Shown one piece after another: positions 1 through 8,000 of a stretch of 18,238 nucleotides of DNA. Source of the stretch: Coriobacteriales bacterium (lineage in GTDB: Bacteria > Actinomycetota > Coriobacteriia > Coriobacteriales > UBA8131); contig JAIRXA010000027.1 in the NCBI GenBank assembly GCA_031268525.1, positions 1 to 18,238 of the forward strand, read 5' to 3'. Below the pieces are notes generated by a model. That model saw only the letters and a program-made list of their open reading frames with translations, was not told where the DNA came from and searched no databases. Made by a program: the position numbers and the translations under genes. Positions within the stretch are counted from its first letter, which is position 1; each line of letters begins with the position of its first letter.

Positions 1-975
1 TGTATCGACATCGTCGATCCGGGCACGCCCTTCTCGGCGGCGCTCTATCAACGGGAGGCTCGCACACACATCGAACGGCTGCTTGCTGCAGGCAGGACTC
101 CGGTGTTGGTGGGTGGTACCGGCCTCTACGTGCGAGCCGCGCTTGATCCCTTTGACTTGGATGAGGGCGGCGACGGCGAGGGCGGTGGGCGTGATGGTGG
201 CGATGTCGTGGATGAGGGCGACGGTGTCGTGAATGAGGGCGTTGGCGATGTCGTGGATGAGGACGACAACGGTACGGCCGTCAACAATGGTAAGGCCAAC
301 GATAACGGTAAGGCTGGCGGCGACGGTAAGGCCAACGACGACGGTAAGGCTGGCGGCGGCGATGTCGACAGGGCCTATGATCTGCGCCAAGCCCTCCATG
401 CTCAGGCCGATGAGCTTGGTCGCGAGGCCTTTCACGCATTGCTCGCCGCACGGGACCCCCAAAGCGCCGAGCTCATTCACCCTCACAACACGCGGCGAGT
501 GGTACGAGCCTTCGAGCTTTTGGAGCAGGGTACGACCTATGCCGAGCAGCACGCGGGTTTTGGATGTTATGAGGCGATCTATCCGACGCGTTTTATCGGC
601 ATCAGTGTCGCGCCCGAAGTGCTTTGTGAGGTCATCGAGCGGCGTGTGGACGCGATGATGGCGACGGGCCTGCTCGATGAGGTTCGTGGTCTGCTTGCAC
701 AGGGTTGGCGCGAGGCGCTCACTGCCCAGCAGGCCATCGGCTACAAGGAGCTCCTGCCCGTGCTCGACGGCCTGCGCTCTCTCGAGGATGCCCTTGCCGA
801 AATCAAGCAGTCAACACGTCGCTATGCAAAGCGTCAGCGCACCTGGTTTCGCCGCGATCCTCGTATCCACTGGATCGACGCGACCGAGGAGCATCGCGCT
901 CTGCTCGCCGACCGGCTTGATCGCGCCGGTTTTATTGCGTGCCTACACGCAAAGGCCCGGCAACTGCTACCATAG
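1..975 (+). CDS. miaA: tRNA dimethylallyltransferase MiaA, 5'-truncated by window edge, with low-complexity insert
   Basis: MiaA transfers a dimethylallyl group to N6 of A37 in tRNAs that read UNN codons. Frame 1 is open from the first base, so the P-loop end lies upstream. Visible family signatures are VGGTGLYVRAAL (about nt 109-144), the IHPHNTRRVVRAFELL segment (about 472-525), and a C-terminal IGYKELLP...STRRYAKRQRTWFRRD region (about 739-858), which matches the tRNA-binding end of the family. Between LDPFDLD and DVDRAYDLR, about 69 codons (nt 160-366) are Gly/Asp/Asn/Lys-rich and repetitive. They sit in the loop before the family's helical insertion domain, where ordinary MiaA proteins have only a short linker. 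The enzyme would therefore be well over the usual roughly 300 residues. The stop TAG is at 973-975, five bases before dapF, so the two are probably co-transcribed. The identity is secure; whether the insert is tolerated or functional is unknown. Confidence 0.95.
   Translation, partial: CIDIVDPGTPFSAALYQREARTHIERLLAAGRTPVLVGGTGLYVRAALDPFDLDEGGDGEGGGRDGGDVVDEGDGVVNEGVGDVVDEDDNGTAVNNGKANDNGKAGGDGKANDDGKAGGGDVDRAYDLRQALHAQADELGREAFHALLAARDPQSAELIHPHNTRRVVRAFELLEQGTTYAEQHAGFGCYEAIYPTRFIGISVAPEVLCEVIERRVDAMMATGLLDEVRGLLAQGWREALTAQQAIGYKELLPVLDGLRSLEDALAEIKQSTRRYAKRQRTWFRRDPRIHWIDATEEHRALLADRLDRAGFIACLHAKARQLLP
289..360 (+). repeat. 18-bp tandem repeat (4 copies, really 2 x 36 bp) inside miaA
   Basis: Four consecutive 18-bp units start with GGTAAGGC at 289, 307, 325 and 343 and alternate between GKANDN/GKANDD and GKAGGD/GKAGGG. 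The unit is a multiple of three, so the reading frame is kept. Just upstream, GATGTCGTGGATGAGG occurs at 202 and again at 247 (45-bp period). Together these make the low-complexity insert in MiaA. Confidence 0.9.
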
Positions 976-980
976 ACACC

Positions 981-2081
981 ATGAAAACCTACTTCACCAA
1001 AATGCATGGTACGGGCAATGACTTCATCCTGTTTGACGATCTCTCCGCCGATATCAGTCTGACGCCCGAGCAGGTTCGAGCGCTCTGTGACCGGCATTTC
1101 GGCATCGGCGCCGATGGCGTGATCTGTGTCCGGCCACCTGTCAACCCGGGGTCGGTCGCCTACATGCACTATATCAATGCCGACGGATCGCTTGCCCAGA
1201 TGTGCGGCAACGGTGTGCGTTGCTTCGCAAAATGGCTGGTTGATCGTGGTTTTGTTGAGGTAACGGAAGCCTCCGTGATCTCAACGATCGACGGCAGCCC
1301 GGTGCGAAGCGGGCATTTTGTCGCCGACACTCTGGCGGGCAAGCGCCCCCTTACCTTTGAGGTGGACGAGGACGGGCGCCTCACGCGTGTAAGCGTGGAT
1401 ATGGGCGAGCCACTCTTTGTTCCCGAGTTGATCCCAAGCACGCTTACGGCCAACGCCCTTGTTTCGCTATCGGCCGAAGGCCTTGTCAAGACCCTCGATG
1501 GGGATGTCGGCCCCGGCAACAGGGATGTCGAGGCCCTCGACGAGGATGTCGACCTCCCCGATGGGAGCGACCCCCCCGATGGGAGCGGCTTCTCCGATGG
1601 GAGCGGCTTTTCCGAGGATGTCTCTACACCCGCGATCCTTGAAACCGCACTGTCTACCACGCTGGGAGATGCGCGTTTTACCTGCGTGAACATGGGAAAT
1701 CCCCATGCCGTGACCTTTGACGCGGCGGTCTGGGAGCTTTCTGACGTTGCCTTTGCCGCGCTCGGCGCGCCTTTGGAGAGCGATACCGCGCGTTTTCCCG
1801 AAAAGTGCAACATCGAGTTCGCCGAACTGCTCAATCCCGCGGCTGAACCCGACGCCGCCGATATGCGAATGCGCGTCTATGAGCGTGGGGTGGGAGAGAC
1901 CCTTGCCTGTGGCACCGGCACCTGTGCGACCGCTCTTGCCGCTGCGCTGACGCAGCGGAGCGGACGCGTCGTGAATGTGCGGCTGCGCGGCGGTCTGCTC
2001 CGCATCGAGTGGCGCGCGGACAATCACGTACTGCTCACCGGTCCGGCCACCACCGTCTACGAGGGGACGATCGACCTATGA
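981..2081 (+). CDS. dapF: diaminopimelate epimerase DapF with acidic low-complexity insert
   Basis: DapF is a cytoplasmic, cofactor-independent epimerase that converts LL- to meso-diaminopimelate for lysine and peptidoglycan. Starting at ATG 981 gives 366 residues beginning MKTYFTKMHGTGNDF, the classic N-terminus. Both catalytic cysteines are present in their motifs: Cys75 in QMCGNGVRC and Cys310 in ACGTGTCAT. The second half also has NMGNPHAV. The usual length is about 275 residues. The excess lies mostly between residues 152 and 229 (nt 1434-1667), a D/G/S/P-rich stretch with DGSGFS repeats joining the two pseudo-symmetric lobes. No good ribosome binding site precedes ATG 981 and miaA stops five bases earlier, so translational coupling is likely. 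The gene ends in an ATGA overlap with dapL. The call is secure; the insert is the odd part. Confidence 0.96.
   Translation: MKTYFTKMHGTGNDFILFDDLSADISLTPEQVRALCDRHFGIGADGVICVRPPVNPGSVAYMHYINADGSLAQMCGNGVRCFAKWLVDRGFVEVTEASVISTIDGSPVRSGHFVADTLAGKRPLTFEVDEDGRLTRVSVDMGEPLFVPELIPSTLTANALVSLSAEGLVKTLDGDVGPGNRDVEALDEDVDLPDGSDPPDGSGFSDGSGFSEDVSTPAILETALSTTLGDARFTCVNMGNPHAVTFDAAVWELSDVAFAALGAPLESDTARFPEKCNIEFAELLNPAAEPDAADMRMRVYERGVGETLACGTGTCATALAAALTQRSGRVVNVRLRGGLLRIEWRADNHVLLTGPATTVYEGTIDL
1503..1613 (+). repeat. in-frame short tandem repeats in dapF
   Basis: GATGTCG occurs at 1503, 1524 and 1545 (21-bp period), followed by GATGGGAGCG at 1560, 1578 and 1596 (18-bp period, last copies encoding DGSGFS). 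Both periods are multiples of three. They build much of the extra segment between the two DapF lobes. Confidence 0.88.
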
Positions 2082-3259
2082 CACCGCCGCATCCCGCCCG
2101 CAATCTCGACAATCTGCCGCCCTATCTCTTCGCGCAGATCGACGCAAAGCGCGACGCCTTACGCGAGCAGGGCATCGAGGTCATCTCGCTGGGCATCGGC
2201 GATCCCGATCTGCCAACGCCAACTCACATCGTCGATACGATGGCCGCAGCGATTCGCAATCCGGCCAACCATCGTTATCCCGATTACGCCGGTTCGCTGG
2301 CCTTTCGCACGGCTGTTGCCGACTGGATGCACACACGCTTTGGCGTTCGGGTCGATCCGCGCACAGAGACGCTGGCATTGATTGGCAGCAAGGAGGGAAT
2401 CGCCCATCTCCACACCGCTTTTGTAAACCCCGGCGACTACGTGTTGGCTCCAAGCATCGGCTACCCCGTGTACAGTGGGGGAGCGACCCTGATGCACGCC
2501 AATACGTATTTCCTGCGGATGCGAGCCGAGACTGGCTGGCTGGCCGAGTTCGACGACGGCCCCGGGGGCATTCCTGCCGAGGTGCTTGAACGGGCACGCA
2601 TCCTGTTCATCGGCTATCCCAACAACCCCACGGGCGCGATTGCTCCGCCGGAGTACTTCGACGAGGCGATCGCCTTTTGCAAGCGCCATGACCTGCTGCT
2701 CGTACACGACAATGCCTACTGCGAGATTGGTTTTGATGGGTATCGTGCGCCCTCTGTTCTTGAGCGCCCCGGTGCCAAAGAGGTCGCTCTTGAGATGTTT
2801 TCGCTCTCAAAGGCCTACAACATGACCGGCTGGCGTATTGGCTTTGCCGTTGGCAATCCACTGGCGATCAAGGCGCTTGGCACGGTGAAGAACAACCTCG
2901 ATTCGGGGCAGTTTACCGCCATTCAGGACGCCGCGATCCTTGCCCTGAGCGGGCCTCAGGACTGCATCACCTCGATGTGTGATCTCTACCAACATCGTCG
3001 CGACCTCGTATTGGACGCGCTGGCGGCGATCGGCATCGTCTGCGAGGCCCCACGGGCCACGATCTATGTCTGGGCGCAGGTGCCCGCTGGTTTTACCAGT
3101 GCAGAATTTACGGAGAAATTGCTGACGGAGGCGCATGTCATCGTCACACCGGGCAGCGGTTATGGTCCCGATGGCGAGGGCTGGATTCGCATCTCGCTGA
3201 CCACCCCCGACGAGCAGCTGCTTGAGGCGGTCCGTCGCATCAAAGGCATGCTCGCCTGA
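2078..3259 (+). CDS. dapL: LL-diaminopimelate aminotransferase (class I/II PLP aminotransferase)
   Basis: This is a 393-residue fold-type I PLP aminotransferase. Visible landmarks are VISLGIGDPDLPTP near residue 35, YPNNPTG (180-186), DNAYCEIGF (211-219, with Asp211 as the pyridine-nitrogen ligand), the PLP lysine Lys245 in SLSKAYNMTGWRIGF, and IRISL near the C-terminus for carboxylate binding. It most resembles the DapL branch, which makes LL-DAP directly from tetrahydrodipicolinate with glutamate as donor, bypassing the succinylase or acetylase steps. Lying directly after dapF, which uses LL-DAP, strongly supports that role. ATG 2078 overlaps the dapF stop (ATGA), and GAGGGG at 2061-2066 lies 11 bases upstream. 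An alanine/aspartate-type aminotransferase is the main alternative from sequence alone; the operon argues against it. Confidence 0.88.
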   Translation: MTPPHPARNLDNLPPYLFAQIDAKRDALREQGIEVISLGIGDPDLPTPTHIVDTMAAAIRNPANHRYPDYAGSLAFRTAVADWMHTRFGVRVDPRTETLALIGSKEGIAHLHTAFVNPGDYVLAPSIGYPVYSGGATLMHANTYFLRMRAETGWLAEFDDGPGGIPAEVLERARILFIGYPNNPTGAIAPPEYFDEAIAFCKRHDLLLVHDNAYCEIGFDGYRAPSVLERPGAKEVALEMFSLSKAYNMTGWRIGFAVGNPLAIKALGTVKNNLDSGQFTAIQDAAILALSGPQDCITSMCDLYQHRRDLVLDALAAIGIVCEAPRATIYVWAQVPAGFTSAEFTEKLLTEAHVIVTPGSGYGPDGEGWIRISLTTPDEQLLEAVRRIKGMLA

Positions 3260-3378
3260 TCTCATCTGCTGCGAGCAAACCTCCCTTGTGAGGCAGTGAT
3301 CGAAATCCCCCTATCATGAACGGCGCTCCCGAGGAAGAACATCCCTACGAAGGACGCCTTGCCTCAGCCTGCCCGCCC

Positions 3379-3519
3379 GTAGGCAGACCTACAGGTTCCG
3401 CCAGGCGTAGGGGCGGGCTTTGCCCGTAGGCAGACCCACAGGTTCCGCCAGGCGTAGGGGCGGGCTTTGACCGTAGGCAGACCCACAGGTTCCGCCAGGC
3501 GTAGGGGCGGGCTTTGACC
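3379..3519 (+). repeat. 47-bp tandem repeat, 3 copies
   Basis: Units start with GTAGGCAGAC at 3379, 3426 and 3473, an exact 47-bp period. Each contains CAGGTTCCGCCAGGCG followed by TAGGGGCGGGCTTTG. There are only one or two differences between units (for example CCTACAGG versus CCCACAGG) and no unique spacers, so this is a tandem amplification of the palindrome arm and not a CRISPR array. Confidence 0.92.
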
Positions 3520-3586
3520 GCCCGGTGAGTACGGAAATCCTCTCTATCCACGCGGGCGGTCAGAGCCCGCCCCTACGGGTTTGCCC
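3481..3586 (+). repeat. 106-bp direct repeat, copy A
   Basis: This stretch, from ACCCACAGG to GGTTTGCCC, is identical base for base by eye to 4062-4167. It contains the full inverted repeat with arms at 3500-3524 and 3553-3577. The third 47-bp unit overlaps its left part. Perfect identity over 106 bp in non-coding DNA implies recent duplication or gene conversion. Confidence 0.93.
3500..3577. repeat. palindromic (REP/BIME-like) element: 25-bp arms, 28-bp loop
   Basis: The left arm (3500-3524, CGTAGGGGCGGGCT...CCG) and right arm (3553-3577) are reverse complements with one mismatch in 25. The same structure is at 4081-4105/4134-4158. Lone right arms, which can themselves fold around GGGCGG/CCGCCC, are at 3743-3767, 4191-4215 and 4249-4272 (degenerate). 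No T-run follows, so a simple intrinsic terminator is not supported, although the hairpins could insulate the two converging transcripts. Confidence 0.85.
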
Positions 3587-3707
3587 AATGTCGTTAACTT
3601 AAGGATGCCTCATCCCGTCATTGCGGGCTTGACCCGCAATCTCTGCAGGAAATGAGCGAAGAGATTGCGGCTTTCGTCGCAATGACACCCTTAAGTTAAT
3701 GACATTG
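3587..3707. mobile_element. candidate MITE (about 121 bp) with 18-bp terminal inverted repeats and 11-bp target duplication
   Basis: The ends AATGTCGTTAACTTAAGG (3587-3604) and 3689-3706 are inverted repeats with one mismatch in 18. Inside, GTCATTGCG...GCAATCTCT and AGAGATTGCGG...CGCAATGAC form a second, imperfect inverted repeat, so the whole element can fold into a long hairpin. The element is flanked on both sides by CGGGTTTGCCC (3576-3586 and 3708-3718), as expected of a target-site duplication. It has no coding capacity. GTCATTGCG...GCAATCTC hairpins resemble dispersed palindromes seen in many bacterial genomes; that comparison is from general knowledge. Confidence 0.7.
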
Positions 3708-3878
3708 CGGGTTTGCCCCCACACACATCCCACGTATCCACGCGGGCGGTCAGAGCCCGCCCCTACGAACACATCCCCACAGGTCCGCCCCTGCACAGCA
3801 CAGAAAGTGAACATACTTTTTGTGCCGTGCTCTTTCCTTGCCACACTTTTAACTTTTTCCTCGAAAATGGTCTTGCAC

Positions 3879-4029
3879 TGTACGAGATTGACGTTGGTAG
3901 CGGGTTAGACAACTATAACTTCTATCGTCAAATGTAAATTGGCTGGTAGATAAACTGCTCCTGTGAGTAGCTCTTTGTGAAGACCTGCCTTTTGCCCCCT
4001 CAAATCGCTACTAACGTCAATCTCGTACA
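3879..4029. repeat. inverted-repeat element (24-bp arms) of unknown nature
   Basis: The arms at 3879-3902 (TGTACGAGATTGACGTT...) and 4006-4029 are reverse complements with one mismatch in 24, and they enclose about 103 bp of lower-GC sequence. The interior has no recognisable ORF and I see no clear target duplication at the edges. It could be a second MITE type or the scar of a lost insertion. Confidence 0.6.
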
Positions 4030-4061
4030 CAAACTGCCTGATTTTCTGCAAAAGCAGGAAA

Positions 4062-4167
4062 ACCCACAGGTTCCGCCAGGCGTAGGGGCGGGCTTTGACC
4101 GCCCGGTGAGTACGGAAATCCTCTCTATCCACGCGGGCGGTCAGAGCCCGCCCCTACGGGTTTGCCC
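4062..4167 (+). repeat. 106-bp direct repeat, copy B
   Basis: This is identical to copy A at 3481-3586, 581 bp further on. The sequence after it continues straight into CCACACACATC. In copy A the same continuation is only reached after a roughly 121-bp insert (see 3587-3707), so copy B looks like the uninterrupted form. Confidence 0.93.
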
Positions 4168-4349
4168 CCACACACATCTCACATACCCACCGGGCGGTCG
4201 AAGCCCGCCCCTACGAAGACGTCTCGGCACACATCCCACGTATCCACGCGGGCGGTCAAAAGCCCGCCCCTCAGGCGAACGCATGGTTGTTAAAGCCCGC
4301 TCCCTCGGGTACATCCCCACAGAGGGCAGCTATTTCTTGTCTACCTGCT

Positions 4350-5024
4350 TTACAGGGTGCGGATGATGCCACGGATGTCGCGGTATTGGCGGAGGCGATG
4401 GAGAAAGCCGGACAGGTTGCGGCCTGTGGCGCGATGACGCATCTCGACAGGCACCTCCACTACGCGCAGTCCTGCCTGCAGGGCACGTACGGTGAGTGCT
4501 ACCTCGACCCCATAACCCGAGGCAAAGGGCAAACAATTAGCCAGGCACGCGGCATTCAGGCAACGCTGGCCGCTCAACGGCGCCTGTGCGTCGAAGCCAC
4601 CGCCACGCTCAGCAATCGCCTTGTGTGCCAGGCGTTTGACGAAGCCGAAACCGGCTTTGTGCGTGGGCGAAGGCAAACGCCCGACGGTCATGTCGGCCTC
4701 GTCGTTCAAGACGGGAGCCAGTAGACAAGCGGCGTCGCTGGCAGTCTCGCCGAGGTCGGCGTCGAGCAGCAAAATCTTCTCCTCGAATCTGGCGGACAGA
4801 CCCAGGGCGGCTGCTCCTCGATTGAGTGCCGCTCCCTTGCCGCCATTGCGAGGAGTCCGTATGACCTCGGCGCCGGCCTGCTCTGCTTTCGTGGCGGTGT
4901 CGTCGCTTGAGCCGTCGTCGACGACGAGCACGCGTGTCACCTCTGGCAGCGTCAGCACTGCGGCGACGGTCTCCTCAATGATGTCGGCCTCGTTATAGGC
5001 GGGGATCAAGGCTATGGCCGTCAT
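4350..5024 (-). CDS. family 2 glycosyltransferase (polyprenyl-phosphate sugar transferase-like)
   Basis: This is a 224-residue soluble GT-A fold protein. It begins MTAIALIPAYNEADIIEETV and has VLVVDDGSSDDT near residue 33, NGGKGAALNRG near residue 60 (the usual GKG substrate loop), LLLDADLGE near residue 86 in place of the metal-binding DxD, and LSGQRC near residue 150. No membrane segments are evident. This is the compact architecture of dolichyl-phosphate mannose/glucose synthase-like GT2 enzymes; the donor sugar cannot be read from sequence. ATG at 5022-5024 overlaps the upstream stop by four bases, and GGGGAGGA lies four bases before it, so it is translated from the same mRNA as the MurJ fusion. 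Together they suggest assembly of a lipid-linked saccharide. Confidence 0.85.
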   Translation of the reverse strand: MTAIALIPAYNEADIIEETVAAVLTLPEVTRVLVVDDGSSDDTATKAEQAGAEVIRTPRNGGKGAALNRGAAALGLSARFEEKILLLDADLGETASDAACLLAPVLNDEADMTVGRLPSPTHKAGFGFVKRLAHKAIAERGGGFDAQAPLSGQRCLNAACLANCLPFASGYGVEVALTVRALQAGLRVVEVPVEMRHRATGRNLSGFLHRLRQYRDIRGIIRTL

Positions 5025-8000
5025 CGATCCTCCCCGGTTTTGTCTGCGCGCGTCTCGGTGGGCTTGCCCGACTCTGCGCCCTTGCCCAGTCCTTCGTCCT
5101 CTCTCCGGGCCTCAGGCTTGTTGGCTTCGTTGCCCTTGTCTGTATCCTTGGCCGTGCCTTTACTCGCACTCTCGCCCCGGCCTCCGCCGCCGCTCACCCG
5201 CTCGCCTTCACTCGCACTCTCGTCCCGGCCTTCGATCGCACTCCCAGCCCGCCCTTCATCTTCATGTTTGCGAATGCGCCGCACCACCACACCCATGATG
5301 TCGTTGACAAGTGCGACTTCAGGCACCTTAAAGAGGCGGCAGAGCAGATAGAAGACGCTCAGCGAGAACAACCCACAAGACACGATCATTGTAAGCGAGA
5401 TGGCGATGGTCTGGTCATAGCTGCCAAAGGCGATGACGAAGGGAATGGCGACAGCAAGCAGGGCGGCTACAACGATCTTCAGGCCGTCGACGATGATGCC
5501 GCGCAGCCCGAAGGAGCCGATATGACGCCGGAGCATGATGGACATGACGACCGTCAATCCAGAGTAGGTAATGAGGTCGGCGATGGGGATGCCGACGAGT
5601 CCCAGACCAGCCCAGTTGCCGAATCCCGTGGTCAGAGTGGCGTAGAGGGAAGCCTGCACCACGCGGCCACAGGCATCAACGATGATGAAGCGGCTGAGGT
5701 CACGCAGCGATGAGAAAGCCCTGTAGATGAACATATAGACTGCGTAGAAAGGCAGCGCCAGACACCAGCAGGCAAGCACACGAGCAACGGTGAGCACATC
5801 CTCATAGTTGAACTGCCCCGCGTGGTAGAGGCCTGCGAGCTGGTTGGACAGCGTGAAGAGGATGAGCGCCAAGGGAATGATCATGAAGATGGTGGTACGC
5901 ATTCCAAGACGCACGTTGCTGCGAAAGCGTGGCCAGTTGCCAGCCGCCGATGCCTCGCTCATCTCGGTATAGAGTGCGGTGGACAGCGCGACCCCCAGTA
6001 CGCCATAGGGCAGTGCGAACCACAGCCAGGCATAAGCAATGGTTGCTGGACCCTGTGCAGTCACATTGAGGGCGAAGGCGTTTTGGACGCTGACGACGAT
6101 GAGGTTCAGCACGATGAAGATCGTTGCTGGCAGTGCCATGCGGAGGGTGTCTTTGAGCGCGGGGTCGTGCAGGTCAATCTTGAAACGCAGCCTGATCTTG
6201 AGTTTGAGAAGTGCGGGTATCTGCACGGCGAACATCGCGATGACGCCCAGGGTCGTTCCGATGCCGAGCCAGACCATTCCGCCACTCCAGTTCATGGAGG
6301 CAACGAGTGGGTAGCCAAAGAAGGTGATGATGACGCAGATGTTGTTGAAGACGGGGCCAAATGCGGGCCACAGAAAACTGCGATGTGCGTTGAGCAGCCC
6401 GGAGATGATTGAGCCAACGCCGTAGAAGACCATCTGAATGGCGAAGAAGCGGAAGAAGAAGACGGCGGTTTGAGCGGTCTGCGTCTGGGTCATGAAGGTC
6501 TGCGTGAAGATGACCTGCGGCGCGAAGATGGTGGCGAGCAGGGCGACCGAGCCGAGTACGACGATGCCGATAGACAAGAGATTCGAGGCATAGTTGCTCG
6601 CGCCTTCGCGCCCGCGCTTCTCCAATTGTGCTAAATATAATGGCAAAAATGCGGTGGTGAGCACACCGCCCGCGACAAGCTCATAGAGCATGTTCGGCAG
6701 ATTGTTTGCCACGCTGTAGGCGGAGGTGAGCATCGTGTTGCCGAGCGCGAAGGCCATCGCCCAGGTGCGCAGGAAGCCGGTTATGCGTGAGAGCATCGTC
6801 ATGGTGGCCATGGTTGCCGTGGAACGTCGTACCGAAGGATGGGAGGGGCTGGTTTCTGTTTCGGTCTCGACAGGGCTTGACATGGCCCGCTCCTGTTCTT
6901 TGTCCACTCTCTGCTCCCGTCCCTTGTCCACCACGCCTTCCATGGGCGCGATGACGGCCAGTGTACGTCTCTGGAGTTCACCGAGGGTCAGAGGAGTTCC
7001 ATCGGTCGCCAGCATGCGCAGGTGCCAGCTGTGCAGGTCGCAGACCAGCCAGACGAGCGCCGCAAGCGGATACAGAAGCAGTACGGCGGGGGTGAAGACA
7101 CCGGAATCCTCCAGAAAGAAGGTGATCGCCGACATGACGAAGCACACCGAATAGACCGCGCTGAAAGCGGCATTGCGCTGCCAGAATTCGCGGTAGGATC
7201 CTGGCTTGAAGACCCGGATCACGAACAGGAGAACCACGACGAGCACCAGGAAGAAGATGGCGACGGCGGGCACATACTGCGAGATGGTCTGGCTGGAGAC
7301 GCGCCAGACCCCATTGATGATATCGTGCACGAGCGTTGGGAATCCCTGCTGCATGGAGGGTATGACCCACTGCATGTGCGAGGCAGGGTTGAAGCTCACG
7401 TCAAGATACAGAGCGCCGAGAGCAAGCGCCGCCGCGAGCAGGATTGCTCCGACGATCAGCCACCAGCGTATTCTGTGTCCACTGAAGACCCACCAGGTAA
7501 CGATGATTCCGAGTACCCCCCATGTCAGCGGCCCAAAACTGGCGCCGATGTTGGGGCTGCAGGCCACGACGAGAAGGGCAAGCGAGATTGCCGCATAGCC
7601 CCAGGTGCGAAAAGCCGGCATCCAACGTGCCTTGGGGAAGCGATTGATGAGCAGGCCCGAAAGGGTGATCCAGGAGCCAAAGAACACCGCGCACTGCTCG
7701 TTGCCCATACCATAGTAGCGCGACCCGATCGTGACCTCATAGGTCATATAGCCCGGCATGTCGAGAGGCCCACCGACAAGCTGCCCAAGGACGATGACAC
7801 CGATACTCAGGGCAAATAATGCAATCAGCGAGTTTACCCAGCGACTGTAATAGCCTATGAGTAATACGATGAATGAGATTCCGGCAGTCCACAGGATACA
7901 GGAGAGGTACAGATCGTCCGGAGTGGGTGCTGCGGGCAGGAAGAGGAACATCAAAAAGGTTGCCGGGGGATAGGAAAGAACCACGAGGCAGAGGATGCGC

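Larger units (their letters stand above)
3260..4349. other. convergent intergenic repeat-rich region, no gene recognised
   Basis: About 1.09 kb lies between the convergent ends of dapL and the glycosyltransferase gene. It is almost entirely repeats: at least nine copies of a GC-rich half-palindrome containing AGGGGCGGGCT or its complement (four in one orientation at 3406, 3453, 3500 and 4081; five in the other at 3553, 3743, 4134, 4191 and 4249), a 47-bp triplication, a 106-bp direct repeat and two inverted-repeat elements. The part from about 3790 to 4060 is visibly richer in A+T than its neighbours. Short ORFs here are translations of the repeats and have no recognisable protein features. 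Confidence 0.85.

Noticed and set aside
3379..3519. Possible CRISPR array from regularly spaced 47-bp repeats
   Set aside because: The units are directly adjacent and nearly identical over their full length, so there are no variable spacers, and no cas gene is nearby.
3500..3577. Palindrome as an intrinsic terminator for dapL
   Set aside because: The stem is strong but lies about 240 bases after the stop, has a 28-base loop and no T-run; it is one of a repeated family, so a repeat element is the better description.
3345..4366. Several short open frames with RPYAWRNLWV- or RGRSKARP-like translations
   Set aside because: They are translations of the palindromic repeats in different frames, with no ribosome binding sites or protein-like composition.
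5264..5713. Plus-strand open frames across 4287-8990, some over 200 codons
   Set aside because: They are antisense to the glycosyltransferase and MurJ fusion. Their composition is Arg/Asp/Glu/Gly-rich noise typical of GC-rich antisense frames, while the minus strand has clear family motifs throughout.
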